A stretch of DNA of 64,000 nucleotides, from contig JAJLRJ010000011.1 of the NCBI GenBank assembly GCA_024195265.1, positions 7,088,610 to 7,152,609 of the forward strand, written 5' to 3'. Positions 30,279 to 38,990 of the stretch are shown in pieces. This DNA is from Dendrophyllia cribrosa (lineage: Eukaryota; Cnidaria; Anthozoa; Scleractinia; Dendrophylliidae). Position 1 is the stretch's first letter; every line of letters starts with the position of its first letter. Made by a program: the position numbers and the translations under genes. The notes beneath the pieces were generated by a model. It was not told where the DNA came from, did not search any database, and worked only from the letters and a program-made list of their open reading frames with translations.

Positions 30279-31565
30279 TTAGGCAATGACTAATTCATTT
30301 CCAACTTTATCAATCTTAGCTGTTTCCTCATAAAGAACGACTGCATGCACATGGAAGGCTGCAGCTGCATTGGCATTCAGCGTATATCGAAATATCAACT
30401 GTTTGGGATCTCTTGTTGGTTTTTCAGCTTGGTAAGACAAGTCGAAATAAATGAGGCTATAAAGTGATTGAAAGTTAGCCAAATTCAACTGAGTACCAGT
30501 ATTGAAGTCATTTTTCCTCATTGCATAAGCCATGACATCATTGAAGATTCTGACTTTTGATTCTGTGTCATAGTCAGTTTCAGGATAAAACACTCCATTT
30601 CCATACTCCAATCTGCAAGTTGACAAGGATGAGTTTGCATTTGCCGCATTCAGCTTGAAAGTGTCAAAGAGATATGGGTTATCTTCTGCAGGGACATCAT
30701 TGGGTGGAGCTGCTCTTTTCAGCCAGACAAAAATATGCTTTACATTGTCAATGCTCGCTGAAATCTGGAAGATTCCTGATGATTGTGTAGGAGGTGATTG
30801 ATCATATATCTCCCTCAGATATTTCCATTGTGATTCTTTCAGGAATGAACTGACAAATTTATCATAAAGAGAATCTTTGGGAGTCAGTCTTGGCACCCAA
30901 AGCAAAAATCTGTTGATAACAACTCTTCCCTCATCAGTGCCATTTGCCATATGAATCAATTCATCATCCTGTTGAAGATTAATTTCGAATTGCAGCTGCA
31001 TTGGGACCAACATCCTGTCTTCCAGTTCCTCGAAAAAGGAGAAACGATTCAGGGGGATAATTGCATTAACATCTTTAGCACCTCCAGTTCCATTGTCTCG
31101 AACTGCCTGAGTTTGTATTCTTCTCGCTTCAAATCCTGTGTTACTCGCAGCTGTTGTCGCATTTACATCCAAATACCAGAAACTGTTTTTTGCGACTGAT
31201 CTGCTGAAGTCATCTGAGTATTCCAACAGATTTTTAACAAAAGTAACTTTATGCAGATTGTCAGGTTCATAAACAATCTTCCCTGCAGATCTGATTGTCA
31301 TGTGTTTTATCAGGGAATGTGAACCATTTATCACTGTTATCCTATCAGCAGCAGCATATCCAGCACCATCTGCTAATTTCTGGAGTTGAAATTGCACTTC
31401 AAAATAAGCGTTATTCCAGTCATAGAACGCTGATCTGTCATTAATGGTGAATTTATAACCATTTTTTGCTTGATGTTGCCCATTTGCTGGGGCTCTGATA
31501 ACATCATCCAACTGGAATCTTACTAATTCATTTCTTTGGAGATATTCATTCGATCGAAAAGCCAT
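30279..31565 (-). CDS. MCP: Major capsid protein (double jelly-roll, hexon-like)
   Basis: 428 residues from an ATG in 'tatcaaaATGgc'. Features that recall Polinton/adintovirus hexons: an N-terminal RSNEYLQRNELVRFQL, DRSAFYDWNNAYFEVQFQL, SLIKHMTIRSAGKIVY, then FEELEDRMLVPMQLQFEI, RVVINRFLLWVPRLTP and ISASIDNVKHIFVWLKR. The C-terminal jelly-roll includes YSLIYFDLSYQ and a final AFHVHAVVLYEE. The frame is uninterrupted. Known role: trimeric capsomers of an icosahedral shell. It is located with the penton and small basic proteins as a late block. I am confident of the role from gene content; the fold is inferred. Confidence 0.8.
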   Translation of the reverse strand: MAFRSNEYLQRNELVRFQLDDVIRAPANGQHQAKNGYKFTINDRSAFYDWNNAYFEVQFQLQKLADGAGYAAADRITVINGSHSLIKHMTIRSAGKIVYEPDNLHKVTFVKNLLEYSDDFSRSVAKNSFWYLDVNATTAASNTGFEARRIQTQAVRDNGTGGAKDVNAIIPLNRFSFFEELEDRMLVPMQLQFEINLQQDDELIHMANGTDEGRVVINRFLLWVPRLTPKDSLYDKFVSSFLKESQWKYLREIYDQSPPTQSSGIFQISASIDNVKHIFVWLKRAAPPNDVPAEDNPYLFDTFKLNAANANSSLSTCRLEYGNGVFYPETDYDTESKVRIFNDVMAYAMRKNDFNTGTQLNLANFQSLYSLIYFDLSYQAEKPTRDPKQLIFRYTLNANAAAAFHVHAVVLYEETAKIDKVGNELVIA

Positions 31566-31579
31566 TTTGATAGATTATT

Positions 31580-32011
31580 TTAAATTCCTTGGCCACTGAT
31601 CAGTCTATTCAGGATGTCAGTTGCACTTTCTCTCTGTGGTTGTTTCACAGGGAGTGAAGCAGGGAGCGAAGCAGGGAGCGAAGCAGGGCGTGATTGTGGT
31701 TTTCGTCCTCGTTTCGCAGGACTCGCGGATGGTTTTCCAATCTTCATGTTTCCCAGTTTTTTCATAATCAAATCACCTGATTTTTCAACTGCTGCTTTGC
31801 CAAGTTTTTCTCCAGCGTGAGAAATTCCTGCGTCCAAAGCTTTTTTTGCAAATGGTTTCGCAACTTTCTTGAGAATTCCTTTCATGGCTGGTCCTGCCAT
31901 CTTTTTCAGTGGTTTGAAGATGGAATCAAAAATGATTCCTGTTCCTTTGTGCTTATAAACAAACTTCCCCAGTTTGGGGTGATAAACTCGAGAAAATTCA
32001 TATGCTTTCAT
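31580..32011 (-). CDS. Small basic virion-core-like protein
   Basis: 143 residues from 'actataaaATGaa'. It opens with YEFSRVYHPKLGKFVYKHKG, followed by a Lys/Ala-rich helical part (KPLKKMAGPAMKGILKKVAK, then KKALDAG) and an AT-hook-like KRGRKP. Four PASL repeats come from an in-frame 12-bp repeat (about 31,650-31,690), and the tail is ILNRLISGQG. It lies between minor and major capsid genes, 1-13 nt from each. Charge and place suggest a DNA-condensing or internal capsid protein; no firm family assignment. Confidence 0.55.
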   Translation of the reverse strand: MKAYEFSRVYHPKLGKFVYKHKGTGIIFDSIFKPLKKMAGPAMKGILKKVAKPFAKKALDAGISHAGEKLGKAAVEKSGDLIMKKLGNMKIGKPSASPAKRGRKPQSRPASLPASLPASLPVKQPQRESATDILNRLISGQGI

Positions 32012-32012
32012 T

Positions 32013-32771
32013 TTATAGTCTTTTTTTTAATATCAGCGAGAATGCTGTGTCTGCCCCATTCAAGTTGACAATTCTTCTTTTCCCGTCTGTGATATAGATG
32101 CGAATGGAGCTGATCGTGTTTTTATTCACAGGGCAGAATGCTATTTTTATGGGTTCACGCTCAAAACTATATGATGCCTGCAGAACAGATGTGGAAAAGG
32201 AATAGATGATGTCAGTCTCTTCCCCATCCACAAGTGAATTATTTGTCAGATCACAATGAATGTTCAGCATATCAGTATCTTGACTGAGGTTTGGAACTCT
32301 GGGGCCAAGATTAACTTTCTCTTTCAGAATCTTTTTATCAAACCCCACAAGCTCTCCGAAATTCGATTGGGTGAAATCAAGTTGATAATTTTCAGCCAGT
32401 GTTATTGTCACTCTGAAAGTTTCATTGCTGAAGGCCAGATTGATGGGGAAAACATCTTCTTTTCCAGCGACTTTCACCACTGTTGCTTTTTGAATGAAAT
32501 CATTTATTCCAGAATACCCCCAAACTCCAGCAGGAAAAGCAATATCGGAAAATGTTTTTCCACCATCAGAGGAAAACCTGATCAGTTGATTTCCATATTG
32601 TGGATTGATGTTATACCACGTAAAACTCATATTGATGATTCGTTTCAACCCAACAACATATTGTTCATTCTGATCAAGAATAATTGGCTGATTGAATTTT
32701 GTTGTGAAATCTGCAGGTTTGTTTTGTTTGTTCTTAACAGCGTAAGATGACAGGACGATTTCTCTTTCCAT
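32013..32771 (-). CDS. Minor capsid (penton) protein, single jelly-roll
   Basis: 252 residues from ATG 32,771 ('ccataaaATGga'), preferred over an in-frame ATG at 32,807 that lies inside the preceding gene. Typical penton features: MEREIVLSSYAV with FTTKFNQPIIL, LKRIINMSFTWYNI, the NDFIQKA segment, and a long beta-rich C-terminus. The stop abuts the next gene's start. Known role: pentamers at the capsid vertices, where fibres attach. Confidence 0.8.
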   Translation of the reverse strand: MEREIVLSSYAVKNKQNKPADFTTKFNQPIILDQNEQYVVGLKRIINMSFTWYNINPQYGNQLIRFSSDGGKTFSDIAFPAGVWGYSGINDFIQKATVVKVAGKEDVFPINLAFSNETFRVTITLAENYQLDFTQSNFGELVGFDKKILKEKVNLGPRVPNLSQDTDMLNIHCDLTNNSLVDGEETDIIYSFSTSVLQASYSFEREPIKIAFCPVNKNTISSIRIYITDGKRRIVNLNGADTAFSLILKKRL

Positions 32772-32772
32772 T

Positions 32773-33784
32773 TTATGGTTTGAAATAGTTTTTGAACAGC
32801 TTTTCATGCTGGGATTTGTTGATAACTGACTCTTTCAGGAGAAGATCAAGAATGCCCACTCCAGTGTTTCTGATTGCCAGATTTGTATTCCCAGCAAGAA
32901 TGGAGCCAATGATGACCTCAAGTTTTTTGAGAAGTTCTTTGGGATTGGAGAACAAGCGGATGGCTCCACCCCTTTTTTTTTCTTTTCAACCCAGAGCCTG
33001 AAAATGTTTTTGTTTTCTTTGTGTAATGTTTTATGTAATCATTCAGAACTTTGAAGGAACGGTCTAATTTGCTATGCTCCCTTCTCATTGTCTGTTCAGC
33101 TATTTGTTTGTTTTTCAATTTTTTCGTCCAAGCAGCTTTATACCCTTTCAGTTGGTTTCTTCTATGTTTTGCATCAGCAAGAATGTTTTGCTCAAGATAA
33201 TTTTGTTTCTGTTTTGCTGTGATATCTGGGTCTGCAAGCATCCAATCCACTGTGTTATAAGTAACAATCTCCAATTCAGCCAAATATTCATCAGCAATCT
33301 CTCGATCTTCTTTCTTTTCCTTTGCTTTTTTGTCTGCTTCCTTTTTCTTTTCTTCTTCTTCATCCTCAGGTTCCAGCGAGTAATCAGGAATTTCATCTTC
33401 ATATGGAGGTGGATCATCTCCAAACTCTTCCCTCAATTCTCCCAAAAAAGTTTGTTTTTCAGCTTGCGGCGCAACAACCTCATCATCCAACAAACTGCCA
33501 ACATCCATCTCTTCAAATGGATCGACTTCTGGATAATAATCTATGCCTGGATCGACTTTTGAGGTTGTTGGCTTTCTCCTCCGAACTGGCAAAGCTGGCT
33601 GCCTCAAATTCGACGCAACAACTTCATCTAGTTTTGCTGTTATGGGTTTGAACATTTTTGCCAGTCCAGTTTGGCTTGTTTCTTCACCCAACTTTTTCTG
33701 GGTGATGACATCGTGAACAAAGTTGATTTTTTTCCCCAAAGCAGATTTGCTTTTGGCCATTTCATTCCATTTCAATAAACTCAT
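32773..33784 (-). pseudogene. Charged structural protein with PPPY motif, frame-broken
   Basis: ATG 33,784 ('acttaaaATGag') opens 288 codons: a basic N-terminus, VRRRKP, an acidic centre with DDPPPYEDE (a PPxY late-domain-like motif), a long Glu/Lys coiled-coil region and a C-terminal GSGLKRKKKG. At the run of nine A and four G (about 32,970-32,985) the frame changes. A second ATG-less frame to 32,773 (FSNPKELLKKLEVIIGSILAG, then a helical tail) continues the protein. Either an indel in the homopolymer or recoding is possible; an indel is simpler. It is probably a virion protein: it starts the leftward late block, divergent from the ATPase. Confidence 0.6.
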
Positions 33785-33866
33785 TTTAAGTCCACAAACA
33801 TGAATTTGGATGAAGAACAAGATGTTGAACAAGATGTTCATCTGAATTTGTCTTCTGGGAAATAAA
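33785..33866. promoter_or_regulatory. Divergent late promoter region (82 bp)
   Basis: It separates the leftward structural gene (ATG 33,784) from the rightward ATPase (ATG 33,867). Both starts have a T/A-rich context, 'ttaaaATG' and 'aataaaATG'. No TATA box is obvious. Confidence 0.45.
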
Positions 33867-34499
33867 ATGAAGATTCCAAATTATGATTGCCATGACCCAA
33901 TCACAAACTTTCGACAGTTGCAACCTTTTATGCCGGATCGAACTTTCAGAATGTTGATCTGTGGTCCTTCAGGATCTGGAAAAACAAACGTTCTCCTGGA
34001 TATGATTTTGAGATTGCTTTTCTACGATAAGATCTTCCTTTATGCAAAAAATCTGGACCAAGCTAAATATCAACATCTTCTGAAAACATTTCATCCAATC
34101 AGCAAAGAAGCTGGCTATAACATCGTGGAAGCATCCCAGGATGAAATCATCCCAGTTTCTGAATTATCTGGGGAGAATCAAAAACTGGTTGTTTTTGACG
34201 ATTTTGTTTGCGAAAAGAATCAAAAACCCCTGGTTGACTATTTCATCCAAGGCAGACACAAAAATTGTTCTGTGATTTATCTTTCACAAAGTTATTTCCA
34301 AACACCAAAAGATATCCGCCTGAATTGCTCGCATCTTTGCATCTTTGAATTTCCAAGCAACAAAGAACAGACTGCGATCTGCAGGGAAAACAACATCAAG
34401 AAAGAAGATTATCTGAAAGCCACGCGTGATCCGTTTTCTTTCCTCTATGTGGATAAGCCGAGGAAATTCATGGCTAAAAACTTTGATGAAAGACTTTAA
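33867..34499 (+). CDS. ATP: A32/FtsK-type DNA packaging ATPase
   Basis: 210 residues from 'gaaataaaATGaa'. Walker A GPSGSGKT at residues 33-40; Walker B KLVVFDDFV with Asp111/Asp112; SVIYLSQSYFQTP at about 135-147 acts as the polar sensor strand. Length and motifs match the short genome-packaging ATPases of Polintons, virophages and poxvirus A32. Known role: pumps DNA into preformed capsids. The frame is intact, and the stop is one base before the next ATG. Confidence 0.92.
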   Translation: MKIPNYDCHDPITNFRQLQPFMPDRTFRMLICGPSGSGKTNVLLDMILRLLFYDKIFLYAKNLDQAKYQHLLKTFHPISKEAGYNIVEASQDEIIPVSELSGENQKLVVFDDFVCEKNQKPLVDYFIQGRHKNCSVIYLSQSYFQTPKDIRLNCSHLCIFEFPSNKEQTAICRENNIKKEDYLKATRDPFSFLYVDKPRKFMAKNFDERL

Positions 34500-34500
34500 A

Positions 34501-36387
34501 ATGAGCTACTCAAATGGATTGCTTTCTGAAACAACAGGCACTTCTCGAGGGGGTCGAGATGGAAAAGATGGGTTGCCAGGAGTTGGTTTTAAGCTGACAT
34601 CCACAGGAGATTATGATATGGAAAACAGAAAACTGGTCAATGTCGCTGAAGGAACAGGAAATGGTGATGCAGATACAAAACATCAAGTTGACTCGTTGAA
34701 AAGCAGTGTGGAAACCAAACTAATTCAACTGAGAGCAGATTCTTTGCAGGTTGATGGATCTTCTCACATGACTGGAGATCTTGACCTCAGGGGAAAGAAA
34801 CTGATTCTTCCCGGTGAAATTGACATGGATCGAAAGTTGATCACAAATCTGGATACAGATGAAAATCAAGATCTTTCTGCGGTGAACATGGTGACGCTGA
34901 AAAAATATCATCCAAATGCACCTGCTCACACGCATGAAGTAACGAAAGACATTGACTTGAAAGGACTTTTCCATGTCACACATTCAAAACAACAAACTTT
35001 TGATGACCTGTCAGCGAACTATAACAACTTGATCTCCTATGATGACGCAAAAAATGTTTTTGTCAGCCGAAAAGAAACGTTTCCAATGGAAACAAGCTTG
35101 GATATGGGAAACCAATTTGTTTATAACGTGAAAGATCCAACAGCAATCGATCAAGCAGTCAACAAAAAATATGTGGACACGGCAGTCTCCGAGCTGGTGG
35201 GGCAGATAGCCAACACGGCAGCTAATAAGCTTTCTTTGTCAGGTGGAACAATGACTGGGGAATTGGATATGGGAGGAGAAAAACTTGTTGGTCTTCCCGA
35301 TCCAAAAACATCCAATGAAGCAACATCAAAACAATATGTCGATACACAGTTAAATAACAAGACAGTAGCTCTGGCAGAGGAACTGATCAAAACAGAAGCT
35401 GACCTTAAAAAATATGTCAATGAATCACATATATCTTCAACCTCCCACTTGAAGGATGAATTCCGGTATTTGATGGAGGATGTGGGTGAATCCAGAGCTG
35501 AACATAATATAACAGTGACTGGTTTATCTGATTTTGCAAGTTCACCCCATCAGATCAATAAAAAAGCGTATGATTTGAAAATAACAAAAGATGTTTTCAA
35601 TGAATACTCTGGGAGACTTGGATTTAACATGTTGAAGCTTTCAGAAGGAGAATATACGATTTGCATTGAATTCTTTCCCGCTTCCATGACGGGTGTGAGC
35701 GTTGACGTGGTTTCCACGAGCTTGAATATCAATCAACAATCAACAAAAAAATTATCGAATTATTCAAGATCAATCATTCACATGCATAAATGGCAGATTT
35801 CTCCACCGGAGTTCATTTATCTGGATCTGAAATGGCAAGGAACGCCGTCGTCAGCTTCTCAAGGTCCAGCAAATCTGATTATTTATGGCGTCAAAGGTTC
35901 TCAATCAGATGTGCCAAGTTCTGTTTATGATGCTCCTTTCGTTTTTGACTCGGGGAAGATGGTGATGGAAACTGATTTGGATATGAATGGGCAAAAGTTG
36001 TTGAATTTCACGCCTAAATCCAGATCAGTCATTTTAGCAAAATACGAAAACGGCAAAAATAACCATTATCTCTTCTTTTCAGCTGACGAACCAAACGAGG
36101 TAAATCGCCAGGCATTGGGTTTTGATGTTAAAATCATCCAAATCACTCTTTATGTTTATAACAGTGTTGGAAACATAGACCCTAGTCAAATTCGAATGAC
36201 TTTATACACCAGGATTCCAGGGGGTAACGTTTTCAGTAAAGTAGTAACTCCTTCCTCTTCCCCACATTCAAAGTCACTCATATTCTCTTTCGACTCAACT
36301 GTTCCTAAAGAAAGAGATTTTAGTTTCCACCTGTTCCATAAAGGTACAATTAACAAAGCAAAAGCAACAGTTCTCATTGAAATATGA
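34501..36387 (+). CDS. Fibre/spike-like protein with phage-type repeats
   Basis: 628 residues from 'gactttaaaATGag', directly after the ATPase stop. A short collagen-like GRDGKDGLPG is followed by five repeats of the type MTGDLDLRGKKL / METSLDMGNQFV / MTGELDMGGEKL...NEATSKQYVD, the degenerate unit common in tail-fibre proteins (M-G-L-D-M...KI...A-NK-YVD). The remaining ~290 residues are beta-rich without repeats and could be a receptor-binding head. A trimeric fibre attached to the penton is inferred. The frame is intact; its 3' end overlaps the membrane-protein gene by ATGA. Such fibre genes vary strongly between Polintons. Confidence 0.7.
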   Translation: MSYSNGLLSETTGTSRGGRDGKDGLPGVGFKLTSTGDYDMENRKLVNVAEGTGNGDADTKHQVDSLKSSVETKLIQLRADSLQVDGSSHMTGDLDLRGKKLILPGEIDMDRKLITNLDTDENQDLSAVNMVTLKKYHPNAPAHTHEVTKDIDLKGLFHVTHSKQQTFDDLSANYNNLISYDDAKNVFVSRKETFPMETSLDMGNQFVYNVKDPTAIDQAVNKKYVDTAVSELVGQIANTAANKLSLSGGTMTGELDMGGEKLVGLPDPKTSNEATSKQYVDTQLNNKTVALAEELIKTEADLKKYVNESHISSTSHLKDEFRYLMEDVGESRAEHNITVTGLSDFASSPHQINKKAYDLKITKDVFNEYSGRLGFNMLKLSEGEYTICIEFFPASMTGVSVDVVSTSLNINQQSTKKLSNYSRSIIHMHKWQISPPEFIYLDLKWQGTPSSASQGPANLIIYGVKGSQSDVPSSVYDAPFVFDSGKMVMETDLDMNGQKLLNFTPKSRSVILAKYENGKNNHYLFFSADEPNEVNRQALGFDVKIIQITLYVYNSVGNIDPSQIRMTLYTRIPGGNVFSKVVTPSSSPHSKSLIFSFDSTVPKERDFSFHLFHKGTINKAKATVLIEI

Positions 36388-36890
36388 ATTCTTCTCAAAA
36401 AATGAAAACAGACAAACAAAACATCTTCAGTTTCAACCACATCTCCCCTGACATAACAGAAGAAAAACTGGAAGAGATCAAGCAATTCTTCCGATTCTAT
36501 CATAAAAGATTTTGGTGTTTGAAAAAAGCTCACAAACATTTCAAAAAGATGAATTTGTTTGTGAATTTGACGTCGTCCGCTCTTGTTGCGATTGGCGCAA
36601 TTGCTGGGGGAGTGACAATGAATCCTGTGATTTTGGGAGTGATTTCAGGTGCAGGACTGATCGTTAAAACAGGGAATGAAATGAAGAAATATGGAAACAA
36701 AATTGAAATGACAAAGTTCGCGTTCACAACTTACGAGAAAACATTGACTGATCTGCGTTTTGCTTTGAGGAGTGGAATATTTGATCGAAATGAATTTCTT
36801 CCAGCAATGATAGCAGTTGATGGGATTGTGATTGATTTGGGATTAGATTTGGAGAAGTTTGAGAGAAAATATGAAAAACGATTTGAGTGA
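36384..36890 (+). CDS. Two-helix membrane protein after the fibre gene
   Basis: 168 residues, start and upstream stop overlapping as ATGA. A basic N-terminal helix (KLEEIKQFFRFYHKRFWCLKKAHK) precedes two hydrophobic segments, LFVNLTSSALVAIGAIAGG and NPVILGVISGAGLIV (about residues 58-93). A helical C-terminus follows (KFAFTTYEKTLTDLRFALRSG). It looks like a hairpin membrane protein. No family recognised; viroporin, holin-like or fibre-assembly roles are all possible. Translational coupling to the fibre suggests a linked function. Confidence 0.6.
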   Translation: MNSSQKMKTDKQNIFSFNHISPDITEEKLEEIKQFFRFYHKRFWCLKKAHKHFKKMNLFVNLTSSALVAIGAIAGGVTMNPVILGVISGAGLIVKTGNEMKKYGNKIEMTKFAFTTYEKTLTDLRFALRSGIFDRNEFLPAMIAVDGIVIDLGLDLEKFERKYEKRFE

Positions 36891-36891
36891 T

Positions 36892-36916
36892 TTTTTCATT
36901 TCTGGGAAATGAAAAA
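36892..36916. terminator. Hairpin between convergent stops
   Basis: TTTTTCATTTC - TGG - GAAATGAAAAA: a perfect 11-bp stem with a 3-nt loop. It fills the 27 bp between the stop of the rightward membrane-protein gene (36,890) and the stop of the leftward NUMOD1-like gene (36,918), so it can serve both transcripts. Confidence 0.75.
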
Positions 36917-36917
36917 C

Positions 36918-37884
36918 TCAGTTCTTGATGAATGTAGTTCGTGTCCACAATTCAGGCGGTGATGTGGATGATTTTTGCGGATGAAAAGTCCACTGTCCTC
37001 TTGAGAGATTATCATGAAATTCATCTATATCAGGATAAGATTCATAGCCATACTTCTTAAACCATTTTTCAACGTCCCAGTAGTCTTTCGCGCGAAACCA
37101 TACACCTGAGCGCATATTACAGATCACGTTTTGGTCATTTTTTTCTGCTGGCGCTTCTTCAAAATCCTCAGCTGAAGTGAATCCCTTGAAGTTTTCTTTC
37201 ACTTGATCCCAAATAGAATCAGAAAAAACAAAATTACCGTCCAGTGGTTGGAGAGCAGGTTTGGGAGGAAGAGATGCCAGCTTTAGCTCCTCAAGTTTTT
37301 CCACTTTGAATTTTTCTCCGTCACTTCTTCTGGTGAAAGTGTTTCTCCCGCTTTTCAGTGCATTACGGATGGTTCCTGAGTCAATTCCAAGTTCCTTTGT
37401 AGCTGCTGAAACACTGGGGAAAATAGTTGTTGTTGGACGATGATGAAATGCGGATGGGGATGGACTGAATCTTCTTTGGAGTTGGCGCTTCATCTTCCGT
37501 CCATGGTTCTGTCAACTGTCCTTTATCAAAGGTTCTGGACAAGAATAATTTCTTCCCGTCTTTCTTGACGAAACGTTTTTCAACATAACGTTTATACGCG
37601 GCATAGATTGCTTGACGAGACACGCCAATCCACTGAGCCATCTCAGCCATTGTTTCAAAAGTTTTCAGGGGTGGTTCAGCAAGAGAATTATGAACAGAAA
37701 ATCGATCTTCATTTTGATTTGCGACCAGAACTTTTTTATCTTTGAAAGTGAAAACATTCCTCCCTTCATTTATTGCTTTGTTGAGAGCCCTTGGAGCGAT
37801 CTTCATAAATCTTGCAAGAGCCGCCTGTGAAGCAAATCTTGAACTGAGACGTTGTTTTGAAAACGCATCTATCAAAACCCACAT
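36918..37884 (-). pseudogene. NUMOD1/HTH-repeat DNA-binding protein, frame-broken
   Basis: The preferred start is ATG 37,884 (MWVLIDAFSK). The first frame runs to 37,381 and has two similar modules: ASQAALARFMKIAPRALNKA with INEGRNVFTF, and FETMAEMAQWIGVSRQAIYAA. A third module, SVSAATKELGIDSGTIRNAL with KSGRNTFTRR, sits in another frame that continues to 36,918. The frames overlap at 37,381-37,493, so one gene with an indel there is likely. Each module resembles NUMOD1-like HTH units (s-AAk-lgi-...-i--al--gr--f). The C-terminal part (WDQVKENFKGF and YWDVEKWFKKYGYESYPDID) is unassigned. Role inferred: sequence-specific DNA binding, perhaps early regulation or replication. Confidence 0.5.
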
Positions 37885-38670
37885 TTTCTTAGTTGTCAAA
37901 AAAATGAAAAAAAACCACAAGAATGTTCTCAAAGTTTTCTGGAGAAGTTTTCTGGAGAAGTTTTCTGCTCCAGATTTTTTTTCTGGGAGAAGATTTTCTG
38001 AAAAGATTTCTGCTAAAATTTTTAGCAGAAACATTATTTTCTGTTGAAAATTTAACAGAACAACTTGATTTTTGATTTCATTTTTTCTCTGGAAATAATC
38101 TGTTTTTGGATTTTGCTCCTGAGATTTTTCTATTTTTGATTTTATTTACCCTGAAGGAACTTCCTTGTGAAATAAAATAAACATTCTGTTAAAATTTTAG
38201 CAGAAACATTATTGTTTTTCTGCTAAGAATTTTAGCAGGAGCAACTTTTGTTTTCTGCTCCAGATTTTAGCAGAAATATTATTTTCTGTTGAAATTTTTA
38301 GCAGAACAACTTTATTTTTGATTTCATTTTTTCTCCGGAAAAAATCTGTTTTTGAATTTTGATTTTGAAATTTTTTTATTTTTTATTTTCTTTACCCTGA
38401 AGGAACTTCCTTGTGAAATAAAGAAATATTCTGTTAGATTTTTAGCAGAATCATTTTTGATGTTCTGCTAAAAATTTTAGCAGAACAACTTTATTTTTGA
38501 TTTCATTTTTTCTCCGGAAAAAATCTGTTTTTGAATTTTGATTTTGAAATTTTTTTATTTTTTATTTTCTTTACCCTGAAGGAACTTCCTTGTGAAATAA
38601 AGAAATATTCTGTTAGATTTTTAGCAGAATCATTTTTGATGTTCTGCTAAAATTTTTAGCAGAAATTCTA
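37885..38670. repeat. AT-rich palindrome-rich tandem region (possible control region)
   Basis: About three imperfect units of 170-180 bp, the last two nearly identical. Each contains 'gatttcattttttctccgg', 'accctgaaggaacttccttgtg' (palindrome AAGGAACTTCCTT) and one or two copies of TTCTGCTAAAATTTTTAGCAGAA-type palindromes. No coding potential. It lies between the end of the early-like gene block and the NUMOD1-like gene. A binding array for the HTH proteins or a replication/transcription control region would fit; that is inference. Confidence 0.7.
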
Positions 38671-38695
38671 GATTTAATATCTGAGATATTAAATC
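38671..38695. terminator. Hairpin overlapping an operon-end stop codon
   Basis: GATTTAATATC - TGA - GATATTAAATC: a perfect 11-bp stem with a 3-nt loop. On the minus strand it begins inside the stop codon (38,694-38,696) of the last gene of the 38.69-40.44 kb block. Confidence 0.75.
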
Positions 38696-38990
38696 AACCT
38701 AAATAAGTTTGGAACACCACCATATCCTCACATGCCGCCCTGTATTTTTTGATTGTGATAAGATTCTCACATGTTTTTTTTATTTCTTCCAAATAAGATT
38801 CTGCAGGAGATCTTTTGAAAAGTGAGTTGAGAAGATCTGTAATTTTCTTCTCGATCTCTTTCACTTTTTTATATTTTTCAGCAAGTTTATCTTCTTCTCC
38901 ACGACCTCGAAAATCATCCAATGCCCAGTTGAGATCTAATGTTCTCAAAAGGTAAAGTTCATCGCTATTAAATCGGTCTCTGATATTCAT
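38694..38990 (-). CDS. Small helical protein, unknown function
   Basis: 98 residues from 'ctttaaaATGaa'. Mostly alpha-helical and charged (EDKLAEKYKKVKEIEKKI, then SYLEEIKKTCENLITIKK). The start overlaps the preceding stop by ATGA, so it is coupled to the gene upstream. No family recognised. Confidence 0.5.
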   Translation of the reverse strand: MNIRDRFNSDELYLLRTLDLNWALDDFRGRGEEDKLAEKYKKVKEIEKKITDLLNSLFKRSPAESYLEEIKKTCENLITIKKYRAACEDMVVFQTYLG

